DNA of 64,000 nucleotides from Dysidea avara (Eukaryota > Porifera > Demospongiae > Dictyoceratida > Dysideidae), in assembly GCF_963678975.1 (NCBI RefSeq), contig NC_089284.1, positions 805,001 through 869,000 of the forward strand. Reading direction: 5' to 3'. Shown piece by piece: positions 51,166-63,728 of this stretch (its first letter is position 1; each line of letters opens with the position of its first letter). A model generated the notes under the pieces. That model saw only the letters and a list, made by a program, of their open reading frames with translations. It ran no database searches and was not told where the DNA came from. Made by a program: the position numbers and the translations under genes.

Positions 51166-52310
51166 TGTATAATGTTAATGCTGGCATTGATCGGTGTAGC
51201 TACAGGATTTGCGTATTTGGCTAGCTAATCATAACCATAATCGAAAAACCAACAGATTAGCTATATGAGTCCCTACAAAAATGAAATCACAAATCATAGC
51301 TGATCACATGCAGGTTGACTGCAATTCTGTAAAGTTTTCTATAGGCTCCTGCTCCTGAATGTCACAGCTATTGTTTTCTTTGCTTCAAATGGCTAAATCA
51401 ATTTTCTTGAGTCTGCCAGCTCACTCCAATCCGAGCTCCAATCTGTACTATGACTATTGCCTTAGCCATACGTAGAACTGATATACTATCTATGCCTTAG
51501 CACAGTGAGTTAAGGCCCTAATGAGCTACACTTTAGTGCTGCATGATGCGTGATTATTAGCTAGACAATTAGGCGTCCACACTGCGAATAGATATCCAAC
51601 GCATGGGTAGTAGTGTCCGGAATTAGATGCAGCTAGTCCGTTATTACGTGGTGTCCGTAATTAGAATTTTTTTTGTGAAGATCAGACTTTACCTTGGACT
51701 TTGCAGGCTCCTTCTCCTGTGTACCTAGTACATAGTTAACTTTAGGGAGATGCCTCCTAGTCTCGCGTCCTCCAGACCATTCCCCCCGGCAACGCCAAAT
51801 GTAAAAAAGCGGTCTGGCCACTCCCGAGGGCCACCACGATCCCTACCTATCTTATGTACTGACATGTAAGTTAGCTTGATAATTATACGCCAATTAGTGT
51901 ATGGTGTAAGCATAGATCATGTAGATAGGCCAACTTGCAAGTGAATCCGTTTCCTGCATTTTACGCATGCGTATAATGTCACATCAAGCCGTTTATCCAG
52001 ACAGTTTAGTTTTGCGTAATTTATAATCACGAGACCTCGGCGGTAAAGAATTCAAACTGGTTATACTGACAAGGTAATCGGGTTCAACAGCCCATGATAA
52101 TCCTTCCTATAAAGCTGCTATTCTGTTGATCCGTTCTTTGTATCACCAAATTTGCCGTTCGCTAAGGTTTTCTTTTGTTATTGGTAAGAGAAATAGAGAT
52201 ATTAATTTACCAGGATGATTATTAGGATACTGTACTCTTTGGATAATAATTTGTTTTCGTTGTACGTCAGCAGAGTAGAAACAACTCTTGTACTTATTTT
52301 GTAGAGCACA
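51166..52310. other. intergenic DNA and Ran 5' flank
   Basis: Mostly featureless. 51758-51837 is a degraded relative of the 9-bp-duplication MITE family (TAGTCTCGCGTCCTCCAGACC at the left, inverted GGTCTGGCCACTCCCGAGGG at the right; flanks GATGCCTCC / GATCCCTAC agree at 7 of 9). A likely 5' UTR intron of Ran is at 52184-52304 (TTG|GTAAGAG ... TTTTGTAG), ending 6 bp before the start codon. Confidence 0.5.
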
Positions 52311-53260
<950 letters not shown>

Positions 53261-53546
53261 ACTACATCGTATTATATAACAGGATTTTTTAAAAGTAAAT
53301 GTTTATAGGGACCAGAATACTAATGTTGTATATAATGTGTTAGATAGGTTTCTGCAGCTAGGGCAGAGTTCATCCAAACACTTTAGATAGGTTTATCTGC
53401 ACTGAAAACTGAACAGATTTATTATGTTCTTGTAAAGAAAAAATATTTGTATTTTGATGGCATGATGTCATTGCGTGACTTTAATTGGCTTATGACAATT
53501 TATTCCAAACAAAATTAGCAACTCTATGTACAATTGTATGTGTTGT

Positions 53547-54468
53547 TTAGCTAACTCTGGTGTCATGTGAGTAACCGCCTATGACAATTGCACAAGGAAG
53601 TTTCCTTTTAATGCACACTTCTGTTAGAACATATGTGTTCCGTGTAAACAAATCATTATCAGTTAAATTCAGTTTTCCTAAACTGTCATGAATGTGTGGG
53701 TCTACCCCAGCCATCATATAATACCAATGAAGGCTTAAATGAGTCAAGGAGACTTGTAAGATGACATTTTAATAGATTTAAATACCATCCAAACCAGAGA
53801 TGTCCAAGTCACTTGGTTCCTTCCAAAAAGGAAAGTTCTTGTCACAGTGCATTGAGAAAATATAAAATGTTGTTTAACTCTTTACAAATATCAGCTGTTC
53901 CATCACCTTGGTGAACATCAAGGTCAATGATTAGTACCTTCTCAGTTTGCATTTTCATACATGCATACTTTGCAGTCACAGCCAAGTCATTTAGTACACA
54001 AAATCCTGCACCAAAGTTGGAATAGGCATGGTGGGTGCCTCCCGCAGTGCTACAAGCTACTCCATATTTCATTGCTAGTTTAGCTGCCAACAATGTACCA
54101 CCAGTTTCATATCTGCACCTGCTGATCACTTCTTCTATTAATCCGATTCTCCTGACCTCAGACTCAAGGTAGAAAGCCCATTCAAGTATTCATTAGTACG
54201 CACTAGTCTCAGAGTGTCCCAAGAACAATAGCCTGGTTTGAATACCTGTTTGTTGTTCTGGACAATGGAGTCTTGTACTAACTAAGTACTGAAATACGTG
54301 GGTGAATTTCGCCATAGGGAATCTGTGTCCTTCGGGTAAAGGAGCGTCGTAGCCTTCATGGTGAACGATTGGCACACCAAGTAAATTGTACGTTCTAATA
54401 CCAATAGCACGTAGAAACAATTTGGCTCGCCTGTACGGGAGAACAACGTTCATTGTGACATGTGACAT
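53547..54468 (-). pseudogene. AcuC/HDAC-like deacetylase, intronless and frameshifted
   Basis: Zn-dependent deacetylase-fold gene of the acetoin-utilisation / class IV-like histone deacetylase type. Blocks in family order on minus: PIVHHEGYDAPLPEGHRFPM and AKFTHVFQYL (54290-54370), VFKPGYCSWDTLRLV (near 54240), RRIGL (near 54150), ETGGTLLAAKLAMKYGVACS, the metal/catalytic AGGTHHAYSNFGAGFCVLND and IIDLDVHQGDGTAD (53900-54110), FSMHCDKNFPF (near 53845), SFKPSLVLYD and AGVDPHIHDSLGKL (53660-53730), then VIGGYSHD. The family text is continuous, without introns, but the frame changes at about five points (near 54250, 54155, 53862, 53775, 53708), so one full protein cannot be read. A 37-nt GT-AG intron near 54250 could explain one of these only. 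A decayed gene is the simplest reading; clustered assembly indels are the alternative. Confidence 0.72.
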
Positions 54469-54494
54469 TGGACTAAAATATTGGAATACAAGAG
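54469..54494. promoter_or_regulatory. 26-bp spacer between divergent start codons
   Basis: Only 26 bp separate the minus-strand ATG of the HDAC-like gene from the plus-strand ATG of bleomycin hydrolase. Any promoters must therefore overlap the opposite gene or its 5' UTR, suggesting a shared bidirectional promoter, at least before the HDAC-like gene decayed. Confidence 0.4.
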
Positions 54495-57400
54495 ATGACG
54501 GATACTCCTGTAACTGCTGAGCTCAATAGAGAGTTGCTGGACCACTCGGAGGCGCTTTTTACATCACAGCCAAAAAATTTAGTAGCACAAAATGCAGTTG
54601 GAAAACACGGAATAAATTCCGTTAGCCATTCTCACCAGTGTTCGACCTCTGTCGCCCTCTCACACGTTTTTAACTACACCGTGGAGGAAGTAAGTCCTGT
54701 TACAAACCAAAAGGGGTCAGGAAGATGCTGGTTATTTGCACTGTTGAACACTATCCGCATTCCATTCGTCAAGGAATACAAGCTCAAAAGCTTTGAATTC
54801 AGTCAATCCTATTTATATTTCTGGAATAAGATGGAACTGTGCAATTATATCATGGAGACCTACATCAAAATGGTAAAGGAAGACCTTGATGGGAGGCTAA
54901 TGATGTTCCTGTTAGCTACTCCTTGTCAAGATGGGGGTCAGTGGGATATGGTAGTTAACATAGTTGAGAAGTATGGGCTGGTACCTAAAGATTGTTGGCC
55001 AGAATCGTCAACCACTGAGTCATCAGGAACCTTCACAAGGCTACTGGCAGCTAAGGTATTCATGCATTCATTACACTTAAGTACATGTATAGATTAGAGA
55101 GAGATGGACTGATACCACTTTTTACCGATATTTCCGATACCAGTATTTGTACTGAACTTATTTGCCGATACCGATACCGATACTATACATTGAAGCCTAG
55201 ACAAGTTTATTATAGAAATTTCATTGTTGTGATACATAGCTAGCTATTAAAATATCACAGTAATTGATTGATCTCAGTTCAATCAAGTTTTAAAATATTC
55301 TATGTATAACAGCTAAACATGATAAAAACATCATTGTGGATTACTAATTTCTTGATTTGAGGTAGTTTTCTTGTAAGCTTATTGATAAGGCAATTAATTG
55401 CGTGGGCGGCCGATAATTGTACAATGTTTGTTACAGCTTTTCAACCAAACCTTTTCATGAAAAAGCAAGCCAAATAGTCATAAACTTATTTCTTGAGGAA
55501 CAACTGCATTACCATTTAATTACAAAGGATTCACGTGCTCTAATATATTAGAATACACATGGAGCAGTTGCAGCAATACTTGGAAAAGGGTAACAAAGGC
55601 TTTGTCTTGCTACTTTGTTAGCTCAACTAAGTTACTGATTAGCTCAACTAAGTTATTAGCTACTGGAAACTTAGCTAGAGATGGTTTAATAAAGGTAGTG
55701 AGTGTCTACTGTGGTATCTGTACCTTGTATTACCGATACCGATCCGATACCGATCCGATACCGATCCGATACCGATACTGGTATCGGTCCACCTTTAGTA
55801 TAGATGCACATGCAGCTATGCACTATACATGTATACTCAGATATTGTATGTTAGTCTCATGTGGCCAGACCCACTCTTCACACGGCATTTATTGATTGAT
55901 AATTATAAGCACCTAGCTGCGATTGATAAGCGCCACGCGAAGAGTACGTCTGGCCATGCAATACTAATTGTATGTTGTGCATTGTGAAGTTGGACATGCT
56001 GTAAATACTGCTATATCAAATGAATAATTAGGAATTCAAATAGGTGTCATAGAAAAAAAAGTAATGAAACAAGAGAGGTTATGGGTATGGCTATACTATT
56101 GACAAGCTATAAGGAATCAGTATACTGTAACTGCAGGGGGGTAGGACAAGACCACGTGAATGCTAATGTTGTGCAAGTACTGAAAGTATTACATGTGAGC
56201 TTCTGTACAAAAAGTAGGGCTCGATACTGTTTGTTGTTTGCATTAGACTTACAATGTGTGGCAGTCACAACTTTCACGTCAACAGTAACAGTATTGGAGT
56301 GAGTGGAGGCTACTCATTGCAACTATTGAGGCTTATGTGAATTATCCTAATTGTAAACAGTTTAGATGGGACCTGAAAGCTACCTCCTCTATTTGCATTT
56401 TGCACCTCTACATTTTTGTATGGAAGTACAGTAAGACGCTTTCCTTCTCCACGTTGTTCATAATATAAAAGCTCCTTATGCTGCATATTGTTGATCTGTC
56501 TGTTTGTATTATTGTACCACAATGGTTATCAGTGAAATCCCATGTGGCAACCATAGCAGTCTAACAGCATTGTAATACTGGAGAAACCTGTTTTGTTAGT
56601 TTGACCTGTATTTGTGTGGCTTCAGCACATGCACACATCGTGGTTTCTGTGGCTAACCACAATGTAGTAATTTATTTCCCTTGATCTGATTTCCTTGACT
56701 AATCTGATTTCTGTGTTGAAATGATGCTGTCTTCTCATTAGCTGAGACAGGCTTGCCATTGTTTCCGCAAGCAGTCTGCTGAAGGAAAATCTGTTGAAGA
56801 AATGAGGAAGGATAAACAAAAGTATCTAACTGAGGTATGGGTAATTTTTCTTTGGTAACATATAAAATATGCAGTATTGTATTTTGTTAGTTTTATCAGA
56901 TTTGCTCTGTCTGTTTGGGTACTCCCCCAAAGAAGTTTGACTGGGAGTACCGTGACAAAGATGACAAGTACAACTGCCATGCTAATATTACACCATTGGA
57001 GTTTTATCAACAATTTGTGAAGCCCATATACAACATGGAAGACAAGGTCAGTTGATTAAGTGACTCTGTGAGTGCATGACCCTCACCAGTTACACTTGCA
57101 TGCTTGACACACACTCATACTTGGATCAAGTCCTTCATTACAAATTGATCTCAATTTGGTACAATGTTACAGTAGGTATCTTTTTATCTAATAATTTGCC
57201 AATTCCACACTTCTTCATGTGAGCAACAGGGAACCAGCCAAACAGTCTTGAGTGAGAAGTTCAGGTAACTTAGATCAATCTGTATAGGGTGAGTAAATCA
57301 CCAATAGACACAAGTGATACCAAATCTACCAGTCAGCTGTGAGGTTTTCCTTTCACTCTACATATATCCAAAATGCAACAAACGCAGAGTACGTAAAACT

Positions 57401-60400
57401 TACTATTGGAGTTTCATCACCATATACACTGTAGCAACACTGTACACCATTCTGTTTGTCAAATTTGATGCAGTAAACATAGAATCTCTAAGACAGCCGA
57501 AGCCTCTGATGCATATGCTATCCTAATTCCTATGGCTAATTTTACCACTTACTCCACCACTTGCCTCAACCAGTGATCCTAAATACTGTACTTAAAGGAT
57601 CCAACACAATATCAACTCCTTCACCACACTGGATGACATCACCACACTATGAATAAAGCACATACACTTGACTACTACACCTGTATGAAAGTGTCTCAGT
57701 TCTTGTAATAAAAACTTGACCCATTAATGGCTGTAGTTGTCATATGGTGGCATGGAATTATAAATTATGATAGGAATAAAACCTAACTTCAATACAAACC
57801 GTTTTGTGTTCCTAGCAAGATGTGCAATATATGCTATAACAGACACACCCATAGGAGTCCTGTTTCTGGGACAACTGGATCCTCCTGCAACTAGTATGTG
57901 ATGGTTATGTAATTGCTGGTAAGTAGAATAGGCGAGTTAAATCATTCTTTGGGTTGAAAACTATTACCAAGAAGACACTGCTATACTTTGATAAAAACAG
58001 CTGCAGGTGGAGACTACCTTGTATCCTAGATGAGGCATGAAGTGCATACAGTGTATACACATGTGCAACACTGAAAAATGGGATAAGTCATGCTGTGAAA
58101 TGGATTGTACTGTAAGTGAACTACATAGATTACTTCTATGGGGTGTAGGGCATCTTTACAGACAGTTAGTTGGTTGTCTGGGTAGGTTTTTACTGAAGTT
58201 TAGACTTTGCCATGTAATAATTTTTGTGGTACGTGTTGCATAATCAAAAACACAGTTGAGTTCCTTATTTCATAAAGGTAATATGATGTGTAGTAGTCAC
58301 CAGGGATCTAACCATCAAGGATTAAATTACATGTAGATTAATTATTAATTTTCTCAGCACTCTTAGCTAAAGTGCTGCCATCAGGACCCTGGTAATAATC
58401 GCAGGTAATGCAGAGGCGGTTTGCGGCTATATGGAAACCAGACAGTAGCAGTCTTTATAGTACCAACATCCATCTCAACAAGACTTCTAACACACGTGTA
58501 CATGTAGAAACTAACTGCCCTTGCAAATTTGCATGGAAAACAGTGTTTGTAAACACTCCCTAGCACACACCGCTTGACTTCTACCACCCACTGAAGTTGA
58601 GTTCAGTGATAGTGGGGTCCTTACAGGACCAGTAACCAGTTGTTGTCCACAAAAGTGTGTCATCTCCCTGACGGCAGAACTGTCAACTACAGAAACAGTT
58701 ATAATTCCTTGCTGGGCAGTGCAGGTGTTCTCCCTCCTTGACTGTGCCACTTCACCTACTTGGGCACTACATAATTTAGCCCACACAGTCCAAAATAGAA
58801 CATACCAGCAAACTGATGGCCTTCAGGTCAGACAACACTTCATCACGCCATCATTTCCTGGTCCCATGAAAAGGCTGCTTCCTTTTCAGTTCTCCAAACA
58901 GTAGTTCAGCAATCGTCCAGTGCATACCAAAAATTCTTAGTTGTAATATGCTCCCTCCACTGCTGGTATCAAGACACACCCAAAATAGTGCCGACACAAT
59001 GGTTATGAAAGGTGCTAAGTCGTCTTACATTAGGTGCCTTTATTGTCCAAGTTGACAACTCAATGTGTATTTTGGTAGACTCAAGAGTCCTATTCATAAA
59101 AATAAAGTTATGCGAGCTACCAAATGCCTTAAAGACTTGCAATTCTACATACCACTTCTCTAGTGACCTCTCTGTCATTACACAGATAGTTAAGTTAACT
59201 TAGTCATCATCTTTATTTCACGTGCACACTCAGTAAAGCAACATCATTACCATAGCCATACCCTTGATTTTGGAAAGACTAACAGTCAACCCAAACTGAC
59301 TTGCCCCTACCTCAAATTCTTCCAACAGATTCAAATGCAGATTAGAATGCAGCACACATCTGCAAACTGTGACTCAGTAACTTAGATCCTTTGCAACCTA
59401 GACTTACCAGCCTCCTTCGTGTCAGTATTGTTAAATGATGATGTCTTGCGTTGTTGCTATCTTTTACAAACCCACTTCAACATAGCCACAAGCCACAATC
59501 AGTCTGGAGCTGCCTGCCTCACCTGCTGCTCTCTAAGTAGTTGTAGCTGTGGGATCCAAAATATTTTCCATACCTTCCTTGTATCATCCTGAGGACTTAC
59601 CTTCCAGAATGTAACAAAATGTATCCATCAGCAGTGAAACAATTTCGTCTCCTAAACTCCAGCCACAGAAACTCTATTCCTCTTGAGCTCTCCCACAAAC
59701 AAAACAAGTTTTCTGTCTACAGCTGAATTACTAGGAGAGGACCATTCCTCCAACTACAGTGTAATACGGATGTTGCCTGAAATTTCAGTCAAAGATTAAC
59801 ATTCCATGAACAAATGGTTTATTATTAGCTAGTCTCATTTTTAGTGATATCTAGATATCTGGAATATGCTTCCACATGACACCAAATGTGGCTAGTTGAC
59901 TTTTGCCAGTGTTTGTAGCTCCAATAAACAACAAACACTGCTCAGGGATCACCACATGGAGGCACCAGCTAACACAGTCTTGAAGAAGACATACACACAC
60001 ACACACTCACATGTACTATTAACTTTTTTTGTCATCTACCCTTAGGTGTGTCTTATCAATGATCCCAGAGATGGTCATGACTTCAACAAGTTATACACAG
60101 TACAGTACCTTGGAAATGTCATTGAGGGTCATCCTGTGAGATACATCAATGTTTCAATTGATGTACTGAAGAAAGCTGCAGCTGATGCAATCAAGTTAGG
60201 ACAGGTGTGTACACTGTATTAGTTCACTGTAGCAGCTTTCAAGGTGTTGTGAACTAGGGTGTCTGGTTTGGCTGTGATGTTGATAAATGCTTCCATAAAC
60301 AGGGTGTTTTAGATTTTGATGCGTGAGTGTGTACAGCGTAGCATAATAGTGTTTATACTGTGACATACATTGACAGGGTGGGTCATAAGGTGGTGTTCGG

Positions 60401-61570
60401 TTTTGATGTCAAAGAACTAAATAAAGGTGAACGACTGCAATATGGTGAATCTCTGATGACCCATGCAATGACTCTCACTGGAGTTCATGAAAAGGAAGTA
60501 CGTATAATATGTATGTATGAACCAGAGGAGATTGGATACACTTTAAGCACCACCCAAAATTATTGCCCTTAATTGCATAGTTTTATTTGCTATTTCACTA
60601 CCCTCAATAGTTGCAACACAATTGGCGGGGCAGAATCAATATTTTGATCACTCTTTGTGTGAGCTTTAAGGAGATTTATTTTGTTTTGCAAAGGTGCTTT
60701 GGGTTTTGGGTGAAATACTAAACCACATTTTTTTGCATGTATAACTTCATCATACTGATAGTGTACATATTCATAAATAGAAATGACACTGTTTTGTATC
60801 AAGATTACTCTTACTTGATGATCCACTCCATAAAGAGAGACTTTTGTAGTATAATTTACTTCAGCAGTGCTTAAAGTATGTCCTACTCCCTCTGTGTATG
60901 AACACACTAACATACTAAGAGTCTTTGATTGACTGCTCTACTACCCCAATCTACATTTATGTGAAGGATTACCAATTTGTTGTATATGAATACATTATGC
61001 CCAAGCAGGGGGTTCACCAGTTTCCAGAAACCATTCAGCTGTAAGACTTGGTATGTTCTAATAAAACAATCAACAAAGTACATTACATTCTGTAATGTAA
61101 ATAAACGACATATAACTTCTATACAGTAGGCAAGTTAAGCATCTCTAAAATTGTTTCAGCGATTTGAACTTGTTAAACTACTTTGTTAAGGCTTTAAATC
61201 TTTTCTGAAATGGTAAGATTCAACATTTTGACCACTTGCATGGATAAGCAGATGTTGAGATAACCAGTCAGCATTACCTTTAATTTGTGTATGTCTATAT
61301 TATTTTCTTATCCTTTTCCACCAGGAGGGTGTGTACACAAGATGGAGGATTGAGAACTCATGGGGTAAAGACAGTGGGAAAGAAGGATATTTGCTGATGA
61401 CAGATGAATGGTTCAGCGAATTTGTGTATGAGGTAGTGGTCAACAAAACGTTGCTCTCTGCTGAAATATTAGAAGTGCTGAAAAAAGATCCTGTGGTGTT
61501 GCCACCATGGGACCCCATGGGCTCTTTAGCATGGAATCATTGTAGGCAGTTTCCAGTGGGAAAGTTATGA
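54495..61570 (+). CDS. BLMH: bleomycin hydrolase (papain-like aminopeptidase)
   Basis: Cytosolic C1-family cysteine aminopeptidase that forms hexamers and trims peptides; it also inactivates bleomycin and homocysteine thiolactone in vertebrates. Seven exons: 54495-55055, 56742-56834, 56900-57046, 60046-60204, 60258-60322, 60377-60497, 61325-61570; 463 residues against 455 in human, with all phases consistent. The catalytic triad is visible: Cys78 in NQKGSGRCWLF, His in LMTHAMTLTGV (exon 6) and Asn in WRIENSWGKD (exon 7). DGGQWDMVVNIVEKYGLVPK is the typical family segment in exon 1. The C-terminus has DPMGSLA followed by 13 extra residues (ending QFPVGKL) instead of the short family end that acts at the active site, so terminal trimming may differ. 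Introns 1 and 3 hold mobile elements. Confidence 0.95.
55095..55797. mobile_element. hAT-type non-autonomous element in BLMH intron 1
   Basis: A 703-bp unit with ends TAGAGAGAGATGGACTGATACC and, read inward from the right, TAAAGGTGGACCGATACCAG, flanked by a perfect 8-bp duplication, GTATAGAT at 55087-55094 and 55798-55805. The subterminal zones are arrays of CCGATAC / GATCCGATACC units (55110-55190 and 55735-55790). It has no coding capacity. Confidence 0.85.
55852..55966. mobile_element. foldback MITE with 9-bp target duplication, second copy
   Basis: A 115-bp element with ends TAGTCTCATGTGGCCAGAC and inverted GTCTGGCCATGCAATACTA, flanked by an exact 9-bp direct repeat, ATTGTATGT at 55843-55851 and 55967-55975. 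The ends match the element at 37251-37390. It lies in BLMH intron 1. Confidence 0.88.
57047..58387. other. BLMH intron 3, left part
   Basis: No exon, RNA gene or clear repeat recognised before the fragment at 58388. Confidence 0.45.
58388..58438. repeat. fragment of the GTTTCCATATAGCCGC repeat family
   Basis: Reverse complement reads GTTTCCATATAGCCGCAAAC..GCCT..GCGATTATTACC, matching the ends of the element at 5272-5733. Located in BLMH intron 3. Confidence 0.55.
58860..59740 (-). pseudogene. decayed LINE in BLMH intron 3
   Basis: Minus-strand fragments match a non-LTR retrotransposon: an endonuclease-type piece near 59640-59710 (SVAGV.ET.WF.., DGYILLHSGR), a polymerase piece FGLTVSLSKIKGMAM near 59260-59300, VFKAFGSS...LESTK, and RRLSTFHNHCVGTILGVS at 58969-59035, a phrase from the end of the polymerase. 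Most of the element between endonuclease and polymerase is deleted and the frame is broken in several places. Confidence 0.65.
60498..61324. other. BLMH intron 6
   Basis: Contains a repeat-like block at about 60510-60900: TATGAACCAGAGGAGATTGGATACACTTTAAGCAC and an inverted relative near 60860-60900 (GTGCTTAAAGTATGTCCTACTCC), suggesting a small inverted-repeat element. No exon seen. Confidence 0.4.
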
Positions 61571-61836
61571 ACTGAACAAACTAGTACATGTAAAATATCT
61601 AGTGTATATACAGTGTACTAGCTAGGTTATATTAGCTATTATTCTATACTTTTAGTCTGTACATTTCTAAAATACCGAGTAATACGCCAACAATTATGAA
61701 TGGAAACATATATTAATTTTAACCAGCTATTCTACAGACCCTTTAGTATCATGTCTGATGTACAGTACAGAAAGATTATTACATTGACAATCAAACCATG
61801 TTCATGTACCAAGTGTTTCCATTGTAACAGTAAATT

Positions 61837-63239
61837 TCATAACAATTTCTGCATAATTGTTAATGATTGTGACTTGTATCCTGAGCCAAAGTGATTCCTG
61901 TAGTAAGGCCAACATGCACATACAAATAATATCACATTTCATAGTTACCAATGGTTTAGGTAGTGGAATAAAAGGTACAACTGTTGTCGCTTGTCAAATC
62001 CTGGATATTTTGGTATAAGTTGATGATAAGCAGAGTAGAAAGCACCAGAAAATCCACCAAACATTGTTGTTATGGAAAGGTCAAATTCTGAATGACCATA
62101 GAATGATGCTGGATCAAATACCACTGTACAACACAATATGAAATTCAACACTGAAAATGAGATAAACAATTAATTTTATAGTTCACATAATAGCAACATG
62201 CAGGAGTGCATTGAATCATTAACAAAGACTTGTTCCATAGGACTTAATGAGCTATCGGGATAATTTTCAAGTTTTCTGACCTCAGCTATTCTTACCAGGT
62301 TCAAAGTCAGTTTCTGCAGCGTTGCCTGACCACAGGTCACCATGTAATAAGGCAGGTTTGATCATTAACCCATTGAACAGGTTAGGTATCTTTGGCAGCA
62401 GTTGTGTCCATAGCTGGCGTGCCTGGTTATCACCAAACTACACAAATGAAACAACAACAAAAAAAGTATACTATATTTGGGTTGCTTTAAATTTTTGACC
62501 TTTTTTTCAACCATTGCTATCTGTGGTTCTATTCTTTGTCTTGTATAGAATTCCTAAATGCAGTTAAGAATAAATACATACATACACAAACAAATCTGTA
62601 CCACCCAGTCCGATGACCAAGTGTTATCCAACGGTATGGCTCCACAGCAAGTGGGAACTTCAAAACCAAACTGGTTAACAGTATCAGATGGTTGCTCACT
62701 GGTCTGATTGTGAAGGTGCAACCTGACAAGACACAAGTGCATACTGGAAATACTCATGTGAGCAAACTTGAGAAAATTATTGTGACTTAAAGCAGTTCAC
62801 CAACTTTCAATTTTTAGCAACAACATCACGATTTTGTTCTAGCTTGTGAAAATGCTAAAGTTCAGAGGGGTTTATTGTTCAGGCACATCATTAAACATTT
62901 TATGATCCCCAACACTTCAGTGTTGATGTAAAGTATTCTAATGTGCGAATTGCAAATCAATAAATCACGGTACAAGCACTGGTACTTCTCATTAATGTGA
63001 CAAAAGAATTTCAAATAATGTTACCATCTCCTCTGATTTCTTCTGGATGTTTTTGGATTCACAGCATAAGTTATACATGCTGGTAACAAGTCATTACAAC
63101 AACATCTTACTGTACAGACACTGTGCAATTACCTCGCCAGCTGCTCTCCTAGCTTAGCTTGATACTTTGAGAGACTCTTCATGTTGATATATTCCGTAAC
63201 TAATAAGTGACTTGCTGCATCCTCAGGATGTGCCAGTAC
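61837..63239 (-). CDS. FN3K: fructosamine-3-kinase, C-terminal six exons (partial)
   Basis: Phosphorylates fructosamines or ribulosamines on glycated proteins, destabilising the sugar so it is lost (deglycation). Exons in reading order: 63133-63239, 62602-62722, 62500-62553, 62296-62437, 61949-62123, 61837-61897, 219 residues; about 90 N-terminal residues, with the ATP-binding loop, must lie beyond base 64000. Present: TEYINMKSL and [38 protein letters not shown], the catalytic [10 protein letters not shown], the metal-binding [30 protein letters not shown] and [12 protein letters not shown] near the end. Phases fit at all joins. It cannot be told here whether it is the orthologue of FN3K or FN3KRP. 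It converges on BLMH with 266 bp between stop codons. Confidence 0.93.
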
Positions 63240-63728
63240 CTACCATGTAACACATTAAAGTAATATGTGACCAAATTCAAGACTTCCACACACATCCAGT
63301 TTTATACCGTAAACATACAAAATTTCAAGGTATGTAATTTTCGCAGATTGACAAATTTTCATGATTTTATTTTCATGGATTACTTGCTTTTAACTCAGAC
63401 TATGTATATGTACGTTATTTTTAACATAGAGCTAGTCTTGATGATCACTAATTCTCGAGTATGAAAAATTCATGGACAGCTAAGCAACCGCAAAATCTGT
63501 GAGAATTCTGTCCCTCAAAAATTTATACACAAACAGTAACTTTGAAGGACCACAACTCAATGTAAGGTAAACTGATGGTATATCCACATGGCATACCATG
63601 TGGGTAGCATCAGTTTAAAATTTTGACCGGTTAATAAATTTTAGGGCAATAATAGGGATTTTTTTCTTTTTGGGCCATTTTCTGTTATACCTTATTAGCT
63701 ATAGTTTAGGAAATGAATTGTCCATACT
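63240..63728. other. FN3K intron
   Basis: AT-rich intronic sequence upstream (minus strand) of the first FN3K exon in the window; no further exon found. Confidence 0.5.

Noticed and set aside
54240-54285. A 37-nt GT-AG intron in the HDAC-like gene
   Set aside because: Removing it would delete residues that homologues keep and would not repair the other frame changes, so a frameshift is more likely.
56081-56302. Open frame of 73 codons in BLMH intron 1
   Set aside because: No homology, splice signals or codon pattern; an ordinary chance frame.
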